64,000 bases of DNA from Antarctobacter heliothermus (lineage in GTDB: Bacteria; Pseudomonadota; Alphaproteobacteria; Rhodobacterales; Rhodobacteraceae), in the NCBI RefSeq assembly GCF_900188425.1, contig NZ_FZON01000017.1, positions 1 to 64,000 on the forward strand, written 5' to 3'. Below, in pieces: positions 27,331-35,512 of the stretch. The translations under genes and the position numbers were made by a program. How positions within the stretch are numbered: position 1 is the first letter of the stretch; every line of letters starts with the position of its first letter. The notes beneath the pieces were generated by a model. That model saw only the letters and a program-made list of their open reading frames with translations, had not been told where the DNA came from and made no database searches.

Positions 27331-28338
27331 TCAGGCGGTGTGTGGGGCCAGCGCGTGTTCGATGTCGGCATAGACATGCATGTCGACCTCGGACTCCGCC
27401 GGGTAGCGGGCGTTCAGCGCATACTCGACCGCCTCGGCGGCATCCTGTTTGATCTCGGCATTCATCGCCTCGATCTCTGCCTCGGAGGCCACGCCCTGAT
27501 CGACCAGCCAGCCGCGAAACTTGACGATCGGATCGCGGTTGTCCTTCCAGTCGCGCTCTTCGTCCTTGGAGCGATAGTATTCGCGGTTGATGTCGCCGAC
27601 GTGGTGGCCGTGATAGCGGTAGGTCATCAGTTCGAGGAAAAACGGGCCTTCGCCCTTGCGGGCGCGCGCCACCAGATCCTGCGTCAGCGTGTTGACGGCC
27701 AACACGTCCTGACCGTCCACCTGATGCGCCTCGATGCCAAAGGCCTCAGCACGGGCGGTGATCGACCCGGCGGCGATCTCCGCCGTCGCGGTGTATTCGG
27801 AGTAGCCGTTGTTTTCGCAGGCATAGATCACCGGCAACTTCCACAGCGCGGCCATGTTCATGACCTCGTACAACAATCCCTGCGCGGTGGCGCCGTCGCC
27901 GAAAAAGCAGACGGTGACATCGTCGCGGCCCTGCATCTTTGCGGTAAACGCAGATCCGGTGGCGATGCCCATGGACCCGCCCACGATGGCGTTGGCCCCC
28001 AGATTGCCGTTGAACTGGTCGGCGATGTGCATGGAGCCGCCCTTACCCCGGCAATAGCCCTCTTCCTTGCCCAGCAGCTCGCAGAACATTTCCTTGAACG
28101 CGGCCCCCTTGGCGACGCAATGGCCGTGGCCCCGGTGGGTCGATGTGATCCTGTCGGTTGTGGTCAGCGCCTCGCAGATTCCGACGGCGACGGCCTCTTC
28201 GCCGCTGTACATATGGGTCAGGCCGGGCATCTTGGCCGACAGGTAGAGCTGGTTCGCGGTGTCCTCAAAGGTGCGGATGCGGACCATCTGGGCGTACATG
28301 CGCAGGTAGTCTTCGGTATTGGTTTTCGTCTGGGCCAT
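27331..28338 (-). CDS. TPP-dependent 2-oxoacid/acetoin dehydrogenase E1, alpha subunit
   Basis: The 335-residue protein has the TPP motif GDGATAQGLLYEVMNMAALW...CENNGY, the HRGHGHCVAKG and GKGGSMHIAD active-site segments, and TYRYHGHHVGD near the phosphorylation-loop position. It is the size of AcoA/PdhA single-module E1alpha proteins. The ATG follows AAGAGGAC. A terminator-like hairpin lies directly upstream, after the M24 gene, so expression of E1-E2 may be separable from the genes before it. Confidence 0.9.
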   Translation of the reverse strand: MAQTKTNTEDYLRMYAQMVRIRTFEDTANQLYLSAKMPGLTHMYSGEEAVAVGICEALTTTDRITSTHRGHGHCVAKGAAFKEMFCELLGKEEGYCRGKGGSMHIADQFNGNLGANAIVGGSMGIATGSAFTAKMQGRDDVTVCFFGDGATAQGLLYEVMNMAALWKLPVIYACENNGYSEYTATAEIAAGSITARAEAFGIEAHQVDGQDVLAVNTLTQDLVARARKGEGPFFLELMTYRYHGHHVGDINREYYRSKDEERDWKDNRDPIVKFRGWLVDQGVASEAEIEAMNAEIKQDAAEAVEYALNARYPAESEVDMHVYADIEHALAPHTA

Positions 28339-28357
28339 GATGTCCTCTTGGGAAGAT

Positions 28358-28401
28358 GGCGGAAAAACCCGCCCTGCGTCGGGAGGAGGGCGCAGGGCGG
28401 G
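28358..28401 (-). terminator. Rho-independent terminator-like hairpin between the M24 and E1alpha genes
   Basis: On the minus strand an 11-bp perfect stem (28391-28401 with 28368-28378, CCCGCCCTGCG/CGCAGGGCGGG) with a 12-nt loop is followed directly by TTTTT. It lies 14 bp after the M24 stop and about 20-30 bp before the E1alpha start. Confidence 0.7.
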
Positions 28402-28414
28402 CCATGACCGCCGA

Positions 28415-29713
28415 TCAGTAGCGGTTGGCGATCGGCAGTTCCTCGGCCGGGAAGAGGCTGATGACCTCGCAGCCGGTTTCGGTCACAACCACCTCTTCCT
28501 CGATCCGGGCGGCGGAATAGCCGTCTGCTGCCGGGCAATAGGTTTCCAGCGCAAAGACCATGCCGGTCTGGATCTCCATCGGGTGATCCAGGCTGACCGC
28601 GCGGCTGATGATGGGGCGTTCGTGCAGCGCCAGCCCTAGGCCGTGACCGAATTGCAGCCCAAAGGCCGCGTCCTCATTGGGAAAGCCAAGGGATTCAGCG
28701 GTGGGCCAGACCTTGGCGACCGTATCCGTGGTCACACCCGGTTTGATCAGAGCGATGGACGCGTCGATCCATTCGCGCGCCTTGACGTAGGCATCGTTCT
28801 GCGCAGGCGTGGCGCGGCCCACATTGAAGGTGCGGTAATAACAGGTTCTATACCCCTGATATGACTGGAGAATGTCAAAGAACGCCTGATCGCCGGGACG
28901 GATCAGCCGGTCGGTGAAATTGTGTGGATGCGGGTTGCAGCGTTCGCCCGATATGGCGTTGATCGCCTCGACGTCGTCGCTGCCCATCTCATACAGCATC
29001 TTGTTGGACAGGGCGACGATGTCGTTTTCACGCACGCCGGGTTTCAGCTCTTCGTAGATCATGTGATAGACGCCATCGACCATGGCGGCGGCCTGCGTCA
29101 AAAGCTGGATTTCGTCCCAGTTCTTGATCTCGCGCGCGGCCAGCATGATCTGCTGTCCGTCGACCACGTTGATGCCCTCTTCCCTGAGGGCGTGGAACAT
29201 GGCGGTTTCGGCGTAATCGACGCCCACCGGCATGTCGGCCATACCCGCATCGCGGATCAGACCGGCGATCTGCTTGGCGTATTTCTGCATCAGGCCAAAT
29301 TCCGGCGGGATGGTGCCGCGCATACCCACAACACCGGCAAGACAGTGGTCCGGCTCCAGCCAATCAGAGTGGCGTTTGTGGTGCATCGCGGCAGAGCCGA
29401 AGTCCCAGACATAGGGGCTGTCGTCGCCGGTCAGCAGGCAGAAGCGGCACATCTTGTCCCGTTCCCATTCGCCGATCTTGGTGGCGCTGACATAGCGGAT
29501 GTTGTTGACATCAAACAGCAACAGAGTGCCCGCATTGGACGCCTGTAACGCCTGACGGGTGCGCGCCAGCCGGTAACGGCGCAGCCGGTCGTGATCAATG
29601 CGTCGTTCGAAATCGACCGAGGTGTGGCCCCATGCGGGCAGGCGTTCGCGCCATTCCCAGTTGGGTTCCAGATCCTTTGGGGTGAGCAGGTTCGGCATCA
29701 AGGCGCGAGACAT
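28415..29713 (-). CDS. M24-family (creatinase/prolidase/DddP-like) protein with altered metal site
   Basis: The 432-residue protein has a creatinase N-terminal domain and an M24 pita-bread domain. Metal-site residues read Asp280 (FFDILQSYQGYRT), His357 (FGHGLGL), Glu390 (FALETY) and Glu405/406 (RIEEEVV). The second Asp, 11 residues after the first, is Cys291 instead. M24 proteins include aminopeptidases, creatinase and DMSP lyase DddP, so fold does not fix function. The ATG follows GAAGGAGAAA. It lies in one strand run with an SDR and E1/E2 genes, suggesting a C-N or C-O bond-cleaving catabolic role. Confidence 0.8.
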   Translation of the reverse strand: MSRALMPNLLTPKDLEPNWEWRERLPAWGHTSVDFERRIDHDRLRRYRLARTRQALQASNAGTLLLFDVNNIRYVSATKIGEWERDKMCRFCLLTGDDSPYVWDFGSAAMHHKRHSDWLEPDHCLAGVVGMRGTIPPEFGLMQKYAKQIAGLIRDAGMADMPVGVDYAETAMFHALREEGINVVDGQQIMLAAREIKNWDEIQLLTQAAAMVDGVYHMIYEELKPGVRENDIVALSNKMLYEMGSDDVEAINAISGERCNPHPHNFTDRLIRPGDQAFFDILQSYQGYRTCYYRTFNVGRATPAQNDAYVKAREWIDASIALIKPGVTTDTVAKVWPTAESLGFPNEDAAFGLQFGHGLGLALHERPIISRAVSLDHPMEIQTGMVFALETYCPAADGYSAARIEEEVVVTETGCEVISLFPAEELPIANRY

Positions 29714-29779
29714 GGCTTTCTCCTTCGGGCCCGACAGCGCGCGCCCGTTGTTCTGTTTGAAATCAGTGGTTTGTCGGGG

Positions 29780-30589
29780 CTACTGGATGCACCAGCCCCC
29801 ATCGATGTGGATCATCTGGCCGGTCATGTAATCGCTGTCGTCGCTGGCCAGAAAGGACGCGGTGCCGGTGATGTCCTTGGGGTAGGACACCCGCTTGATC
29901 TGGAGCGCGTCGCGCACGATGTCGTCATAGGCCTGCCCCTCACGCTGCTTGAAACCGATATCGACCAGATCCTTGTCCAGTTGTTCCCACAGCGGTGTGA
30001 CCACGACGCCGGGGGCGTAACCGTTGACGGTGATGTTGTGTTCGGCCAGCCCGATCGCGCCGCAATGGGTCAGCGCCAGACAACCGTATTTGGAGGTGCA
30101 ATAGACCGTGACATCGACCAGCGGTTTGCGCGATGCGATGCTGCCCACGTTGATCAGCTTGTACGGGTGATCGTCCATCGGGCCCTGAGCAATCATCTGG
30201 CGGGCGGCTTCCTGCATCCCTAACCACATCGCCTTGGTGTTGACGTTCATGATCATGTCCCAGTTGTCCTCATCGATATCCATGAAGAACCGGGGTTTGT
30301 TCAGGCCGGCGTTGAACACCGCGACATTGATACTGCCAAAGGCCTCGACCGTGGCGGCCACGGCGGCGGCGTTGTCCTCACGTTTGGTCACGTCCATCCT
30401 GACCGCAATCGCCTTGCCGTTGCCGCCTGCGTTGATGCGGTCCGCGACGGCCTGCGCCGCATCCGGATCCAGATCGCCAAGACACACATTTGCGCCCTGC
30501 GCGGCAAAGTTTTCGGCGTTGGCCGCCCCCATCCCGCGCGCGGCGCCGGTGATCAGGACATTTTTGCCGGTGAGGCGATTGGGGTCCAT
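29780..30589 (-). CDS. SDR-family NAD(P)-dependent oxidoreductase
   Basis: The 269-residue classical short-chain dehydrogenase has the cofactor loop TGAARGMG (~residues 15-22), Asp of DLDPD, NAG in FNAGLNKP, catalytic Ser in VGSIASR, Tyr and Lys in YCTSK, and a C-terminal DYMTGQMIHIDGG. Relatives oxidise polyols or reduce acetoin-like ketones. MDPNRLTGKN follows GAAGGAGGAC. It pairs with a second SDR at 33693 that shares the NAGxNKP and DSDYMTGQ segments; the two may act in opposite steps of one pathway. Confidence 0.88.
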   Translation of the reverse strand: MDPNRLTGKNVLITGAARGMGAANAENFAAQGANVCLGDLDPDAAQAVADRINAGGNGKAIAVRMDVTKREDNAAAVAATVEAFGSINVAVFNAGLNKPRFFMDIDEDNWDMIMNVNTKAMWLGMQEAARQMIAQGPMDDHPYKLINVGSIASRKPLVDVTVYCTSKYGCLALTHCGAIGLAEHNITVNGYAPGVVVTPLWEQLDKDLVDIGFKQREGQAYDDIVRDALQIKRVSYPKDITGTASFLASDDSDYMTGQMIHIDGGWCIQ

Positions 30590-30606
30590 GGGTAGTCCTC
30601 CTTCAG

Positions 30607-32436
30607 TCACGATGTCTTGGGTGATCGCATCAAGGCGTCGGCCCGGCTCTGGGCGCGGCGCAGGGCCTCGGGCGGGGTTGCAAGCCCGCGCAGCATGTCG
30701 TGGAATTCCTCGCCGCAGATCTGGATGATGTCGCAGATCTCGGGCACCGGCGGGCGCGGCCAGAATTGCAGTTCATCGCGCCAGGACATGGCATCGACCG
30801 CCTCAAAGATCGGCGAGGCGCGGCGCACCTCGGGGTCCGATCCGACGGAATAGCGCGGGTTGGTGCGACTGCCGTTCTGGACAAACAGTTTCTGCGCCTC
30901 GGGCGAGGTAAAGACGATCAGCGCCTCGACCGCGGCCTGCACCCGTTCCGGCTGCAGGTTGGCGGGAATGCCCATCACATAGCCGCCGACAGGGGCGACC
31001 TGTGCCGCGCCGGGCACAGCGGGATGTGGCAGATATCCGGTTTGACCGCAGGCCGGAGAGGACTCGTCCAGTTCAAAATACGGCGCCAGCAGGGTGTACC
31101 CATAGGCCATGGCAATCGACCCGGCGGCATAGGGGCGGACCCGCTCATACCAGGACATCGACAGGATGTCGGGCGGCGAATACTTCAGCAGTTCCATCAG
31201 GAATTCGGCCGCCCGCAGGCCGTTTTCGGTGTCGATGGTGGGGTGATAATTCCCGTCGGCCAGATGGTCGGTGCCAAAACCGCCGGCGATTTCCGGCAGG
31301 TTCAGGACCGGCTGTCCGAAATCCGCCATGGTCATCAGAACAGTGTGCCCCAGCGCGGTGCCGCGCGCCGCGTTCCATGCAACCCCGTGACGCCCGCGCT
31401 GCGGGTCGTGCAGAACGGATGCCGCGTACAGCAACTGGTCGGTGGTGGTGGGCGGCTCCAGCCCGACCTCGGCAAACAGATCCCGGCGATAGAACAGCAG
31501 TTCGGGCGTGGTCTGGGCAGGCACGCCGTAGGGGCGACCGCCCCATTGCGCCGCTTGCCAACCCGCGGTGTGGAAATCCGCCGGATCGAGGCGGGCAATG
31601 TCCATCGCCTCGTCCAGCGGCATCAGGATGCCCTTGTCGGCAAACTCTCCAACCCAGGGCAGGTCCAGCGCGACGATGTCATAGCGGCTGGTCTTGCGGT
31701 CGGCATTGCGCCGGGCCTCTTCGCGCAGCCTGTCGATGGAAAAGGCGCGTTGATGGATTTGCGTTCCGACGACCTGTTCGAACTGGCGTTTGAGGTTTTC
31801 CATCACCATGAAGGTCGGATCGCCATGCACCAGCACCCGCAAGCCTCCCGCGATCTTTAGCGGCTCGGGCAAGACCGTCAGCGGCGGGATCGACTGGGCG
31901 GACATGTAAGAGCCGCCAAAGTAATAGTCCTTGCTGTCAGCGGCGCGCTTGCGCCCTCCGAACCGGGTTTCCGCCAGTCGTTCCACCCGGCCAGACAGCT
32001 GCATCCATTGCTCCAGCAGCTTTTCGCTGGGATGCAGGGAAAAGCTCTTGCCGCTTTTTGTGCGCGGCCGCTGTTCGATCAGCCCGTCGTCTGTCATCTG
32101 TCGAAGGCGTCGGTTTGCGGTGGCATAGGGCACCTGACTGGCCCCGATCAGCGACGTCGGCGTGACGGTCTTGGCCTCCAGATGGCCACGGATCAGGTGC
32201 AGGGTCATGCGCAGGTAGGGATTGGGGGCAAACAATTCGACCGAGCTTTCGATCTCGCCGCCGACATCCTCCAGAAAGGACAAAATGCGCAGCAAATCGG
32301 TTTTCCCCTGACGTGACATCAGATAACTGTCTCCATGTCCCTTCATCACGTTCATTGGATCTGCCTGCGCCTTTCGCGTAACCGGGTCCATCGGGTCTGC
32401 CGATTTGTTCATATTGGACGAAAACCAGTCGGGCAT
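30607..32436 (-). CDS. Regulator with winged-HTH N-terminus fused to sugar-type solute-binding domain
   Basis: The 609-residue protein has no signal peptide. Residues ~35-165 contain a winged-helix region (LIGASQVPYATANRRLRQMTDDGLIEQRPR) like MarR/IclR-type readers. Residues ~190-600 are an extracellular solute-binding family 1 domain (LRVLVHGDPTFMVMENLKRQFE, YDIVALDLPWVGEFADKGIL, PYGVPAQTTPELLFYRRDLF), here cytoplasmic. It probably senses the imported compound and controls the divergent ABC operon and its own operon. I start at MPDWFSSNMNKS after CAGGGGGG. Three operator-like inverted repeats lie around the start. Confidence 0.82.
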   Translation of the reverse strand: MPDWFSSNMNKSADPMDPVTRKAQADPMNVMKGHGDSYLMSRQGKTDLLRILSFLEDVGGEIESSVELFAPNPYLRMTLHLIRGHLEAKTVTPTSLIGASQVPYATANRRLRQMTDDGLIEQRPRTKSGKSFSLHPSEKLLEQWMQLSGRVERLAETRFGGRKRAADSKDYYFGGSYMSAQSIPPLTVLPEPLKIAGGLRVLVHGDPTFMVMENLKRQFEQVVGTQIHQRAFSIDRLREEARRNADRKTSRYDIVALDLPWVGEFADKGILMPLDEAMDIARLDPADFHTAGWQAAQWGGRPYGVPAQTTPELLFYRRDLFAEVGLEPPTTTDQLLYAASVLHDPQRGRHGVAWNAARGTALGHTVLMTMADFGQPVLNLPEIAGGFGTDHLADGNYHPTIDTENGLRAAEFLMELLKYSPPDILSMSWYERVRPYAAGSIAMAYGYTLLAPYFELDESSPACGQTGYLPHPAVPGAAQVAPVGGYVMGIPANLQPERVQAAVEALIVFTSPEAQKLFVQNGSRTNPRYSVGSDPEVRRASPIFEAVDAMSWRDELQFWPRPPVPEICDIIQICGEEFHDMLRGLATPPEALRRAQSRADALMRSPKTS

Positions 32437-32525
32437 TGCGTCGCCCCCCTGCAAAATGTTCAAATTGACGGGTGGAGTGTACCGCGAAGACATCCGCTTT
32501 GGATGATAAAATGTCCAAAATGGAC
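32407..32525. promoter_or_regulatory. Operator-like inverted repeats between the regulator and the ABC operon
   Basis: GTCCAAAATGGAC (32513-32525) is a perfect inverted repeat. TCAAATTGA (32460-32468, within TGTTCAAATTGACG) and GTTCATATTGGAC (32407-32419, inside the regulator's first codons) resemble it. Centres are about 51 and 55 bp apart, roughly five helical turns. This would suit a looping or cooperative regulator. Inferred. Confidence 0.45.
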
Positions 32526-32656
32526 TTTATTGGTGCAGCCCTGAACGACCTGACTCGACAAGGTTGGCGCAATCGGTCGGCATGCCGGACGATGCTCCCC
32601 TGCTGGAGGTGTGGGGATGAGCGCTAGATACAGGGACACTTCGGGAGGAATTCGAA

Positions 32657-33613
32657 ATGAACATTCGCAACACACTGGCCGCCACCACCGCTGCAGCTGC
32701 ACTGGCGTTGAGCGGCGCGGCCTGGGCCGAGACCATGAAGATCGGCATCACGCAGAACAACGTGGGCGTCGACAGCTATCAGACGACCTACGAAAAGGCC
32801 TTTATCGAGGCGGCAGCGGCGAACGACAACGTCGAGGTGATCGTTCTGGATGCGGGCGGCGACGTGGCCCGCCAGATCGCCCAGATGGAGGATCTGATCC
32901 AGCAAGGCGTCGATGCCATCATCATCTGGCCAACCAATGGTGAGGCGGTCATTCCCGCCGTCCGCAAGGCGCACACCGCCGGTATTCCGGTGATTGTCAC
33001 CAATTCGAACATCGCCGATGCGGGGTTTGATTTCGTGGCGTCCTTTTCCGGTCCGGACAACATCACGCAAGGGGCCCGGTCGGCGGAAATCATGTGTGAC
33101 AAGTTCAAGGACATGGGCATCGAAACAGAGGCGCAGGTGGTCCACATCACCGGCCAGCCGGGGTACACCACCGCGATTGAGCGCGCCAAGGGCTTTGAGG
33201 ATCGCCTGCCTGAGGTCTGCCCCGACGTGACCATCGTCGACACGCAGCCGGGCGACTGGAACCGCGAAAAGTCGCAAAAGGTGATGGAGGCGTTCCTGGT
33301 CAAATATGACAACATCGACGGTGTCTATGCGGGTGACGACAACATGGGTGTCGGCGCATTGAACGCAGCCAAAGCGGCGGGGCGTGATGGCATCATCTTT
33401 GTCGGGGCGACCAACTTTGCCGTCGGTTACGAGGCGATGGAACGGGGCGAATACTGGGGCTCGATCTATCAGTCGCCAGTGGATGACGCCAAGGCCGCGC
33501 TGAAGACGGCGATCGAGACGCTGGAAGGCAAGGAATTGCCGTTCCTGAACTACTTCGACACGCCGAAAATCACCCAGGACAACATGGGCGATTACACCAA
33601 GCCGGTTTTCTAA
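32657..33613 (+). CDS. Ribose-type ABC transporter periplasmic binding protein
   Basis: The 318-residue protein starts with a signal peptide (MNIRNTLAATTAAAALALSGAAWAE) and is a Peripla_BP_4 (RbsB-like) domain: MKIGITQNNVGVDSYQTTYEK, QIAQMEDLIQQGVDAIIIWPTN, GIPVIVTNSNI and DGVYAGDDNMGVGALNAAK. The ATG follows TCGGGAGGA. It heads the uptake operon with an SDR, two permeases and a double ATPase. A stable hairpin follows it, as is common where the binding protein is made in excess. A sugar or polyol is likely. Confidence 0.9.
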   Translation: MNIRNTLAATTAAAALALSGAAWAETMKIGITQNNVGVDSYQTTYEKAFIEAAAANDNVEVIVLDAGGDVARQIAQMEDLIQQGVDAIIIWPTNGEAVIPAVRKAHTAGIPVIVTNSNIADAGFDFVASFSGPDNITQGARSAEIMCDKFKDMGIETEAQVVHITGQPGYTTAIERAKGFEDRLPEVCPDVTIVDTQPGDWNREKSQKVMEAFLVKYDNIDGVYAGDDNMGVGALNAAKAAGRDGIIFVGATNFAVGYEAMERGEYWGSIYQSPVDDAKAALKTAIETLEGKELPFLNYFDTPKITQDNMGDYTKPVF

Positions 33614-33625
33614 GACCCGCTTGCT

Positions 33626-33653
33626 GAGGGGCGCGGCTCTGGCCGCGCCCCTC
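33626..33653 (+). terminator. Intra-operon hairpin after the binding-protein gene
   Basis: A 12-bp perfect stem (GAGGGGCGCGGC/GCCGCGCCCCTC) with a TCTG tetraloop lies 13 bp after the binding-protein stop. With only a short T-rich tail it should act as a partial terminator or 3'-end stabiliser. Confidence 0.6.
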
Positions 33654-33692
33654 TTCCATTCTGATTTGATTTGTTTCCTGGGAGGGCGACCC

Positions 33693-34490
33693 ATGGCCCG
33701 TGTTTCCGGCCGTTCCTGCATCGTGACTGGTGCAGCCCAAGGCATTGGCCGTGCCATCGGAGAGGCTCTGCTCGACGAAGGTGCCGATGTTTGTTTTGCT
33801 GACATCAACGCTGCCAAAGTCACCGAGGTGGCCTTGGCCAATCAGAACAGGGCGCAGCGGGCCGGGGGGCGGGTGACCCATGCGCAGGTCGACGTGACCA
33901 AGCGGGAACAGGTGCGGGCGATGATCGCCCACACGGTCGAGGTGTTCGGCAAGCTGGATGTGAAATTCAACAATGCCGGCGTCAACAAGCCGATGAATTT
34001 CCTCGACGTGACCGAAGAGAACTGGCGTTTCATCACCGATGTGAACGGGCTGGGCTGTCTGATCGGCATGCAAGAGGCCGCACAGCAGTTCATCCGGCAG
34101 GGCACGCCGGGCAAGATCATCAACACCGCGTCAGTTGCCAGCCGACAAGGGTTCGGGAATGTTGCGCCTTACTGCGCCTCCAAGTGGGGGGTGGTGTCGC
34201 TGACGCAATCCGGCGCGCGCGATCTGGCGCGGCATGATATCACCGTCACGGGCTTTGCGCCGGGGGTGGTGGCCACCGAAATGTGGGAACAGGTCGATCA
34301 GGATCTGTTGGCGATTGGCGCAGCAGAGCGTCCGGGACAGGCGATGGAGGAATTCTCTGCCGAGATCCTGAAAGGCCGCGTTGCAACGCCCGCGGACATC
34401 ACAGGGACGACGACGTTCCTGGCATCGAAAGACAGCGACTACATGACCGGCCAGATCGTGATGATCGACGGCGGCATGACGCTGGTGTGA
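33693..34490 (+). CDS. SDR-family NAD(P)-dependent oxidoreductase
   Basis: The 265-residue classical SDR has TGAAQGIG, DINAA, NNAGVNKP, catalytic Ser in TASVASR, Tyr/Lys in YCASK and DYMTGQIVMIDGG. It resembles acetoin/diacetyl reductases and polyol dehydrogenases of the sorbitol/galactitol type. It is encoded inside the ABC uptake operon between the binding protein and the first permease, so it probably acts on the imported compound. The start MARVSGRSCIV follows CTGGGAGGGCG. Confidence 0.88.
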   Translation: MARVSGRSCIVTGAAQGIGRAIGEALLDEGADVCFADINAAKVTEVALANQNRAQRAGGRVTHAQVDVTKREQVRAMIAHTVEVFGKLDVKFNNAGVNKPMNFLDVTEENWRFITDVNGLGCLIGMQEAAQQFIRQGTPGKIINTASVASRQGFGNVAPYCASKWGVVSLTQSGARDLARHDITVTGFAPGVVATEMWEQVDQDLLAIGAAERPGQAMEEFSAEILKGRVATPADITGTTTFLASKDSDYMTGQIVMIDGGMTLV

Positions 34491-34521
34491 CAACCGCGCA
34501 GGCGGCAACGGGAGGGGAGCC

Positions 34522-35499
34522 ATGGCAGAGGTGACGAAACGGATGGACATCGGCGGTTTTCTCGCCCGGCAGGGCATTTTGATCGCCTTCGTGGTGTTCA
34601 TGATCGGCTTTTCGATCGCGAATGCGCGCTTTATCGATCCTGACAACATCATGGGCGTGGTCCGGTCATCGGCCATCATGGGCGTGATGGCATTGGGCGT
34701 CACCTTTGTTGTGATCAGCGGCAATCTGGACCTGTCGGTCGGGTCGATGATGTCGTTCTCGACCATCGTGGTGCTGGATCTGCACGACAAGATCGGTCCG
34801 GCGCTGGCGATTCCCGCCATGTTTGCCCTGACGCTGTGCCTGGGGGCGTTCATCGGCTTTCTGGTCGGCTATCTGAAGCTGAACTCACTGATCGTCACCC
34901 TGGGGATGCTGTCGGCCATTCATGGCCTGACGCTGACCTGGTCGGGTGGCAAGAACATGGACATCGCCGACAAGGAAGGCACCTGGTTCAAAGTGTTTGG
35001 TCAGGGCGACGCCTTGGGGATCCCGGTGCCGATCCTGCTGTTTGCGCTGCTGGCGGCGGTGCTGGGGATCATGCTGGCCAAGACGCCGTTCGGGCGCAAG
35101 GTCTACGCCGTGGGCGGCAATGCCACGGCGGCCACCTTTTCCGGCATCCGCCGCGCCCGCGTCGTGTTCACCTGTTACCTGCTTAGCGCGTTCTGCGTGG
35201 CCACCGCCGGGCTGATACAGGCCAGCCGGTCCTTGGGGTCGCAGAACACCGTGGGGCAGGGGCTGGAACTAGAGGTTCTGGCCGCCGTCATCCTGGGCGG
35301 TGCGTCGTTGATGGGCGGGTCCGGCACGATTTTCAAGACGGTGATCGGCGTGCTGATCCTTGGGTTCATCCAGAACGGTCTGCTGCTGGTGGGTCTGCAA
35401 TTCTACGTCCAGTTCGTTGTGACCTGGGTCATCATCATCCTTGCGGTCTGGCTGGATATTGCGGCCAAGCGCGGCAAGCTCTGGTCTCTGATCGCCTGA
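34522..35499 (+). CDS. Ribose-type ABC transporter permease 1
   Basis: The 325-residue membrane protein is a BPD_transp_2 (RbsC-like) permease with about 9-10 helices. It shows GVTFVVISGNLDLSVGSMMSF, the conserved NLDLSVG loop, and AAVILGGASLMGGSGTI, equivalent to the family's LGG-S--GG coupling segment. The ATG follows GGGAGGGGAGCC, and the second permease starts 13 bp after its stop. A heterodimer of the two permeases is likely. Confidence 0.9.
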   Translation: MAEVTKRMDIGGFLARQGILIAFVVFMIGFSIANARFIDPDNIMGVVRSSAIMGVMALGVTFVVISGNLDLSVGSMMSFSTIVVLDLHDKIGPALAIPAMFALTLCLGAFIGFLVGYLKLNSLIVTLGMLSAIHGLTLTWSGGKNMDIADKEGTWFKVFGQGDALGIPVPILLFALLAAVLGIMLAKTPFGRKVYAVGGNATAATFSGIRRARVVFTCYLLSAFCVATAGLIQASRSLGSQNTVGQGLELEVLAAVILGGASLMGGSGTIFKTVIGVLILGFIQNGLLLVGLQFYVQFVVTWVIIILAVWLDIAAKRGKLWSLIA

Positions 35500-35512
35500 G
35501 GGAGAAAAACAC

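Noticed and set aside
25858-28407. 849-residue plus-strand open frame
   Set aside because: It lies antisense to the E1alpha, E1beta and lipoyl E2 genes, which have full motifs; it is a high-GC shadow.
28415-29713. Naming the M24 protein DddP (DMSP lyase)
   Set aside because: The fold is shared, but the metal-site pattern and surrounding residues differ from DddP; function is left open.
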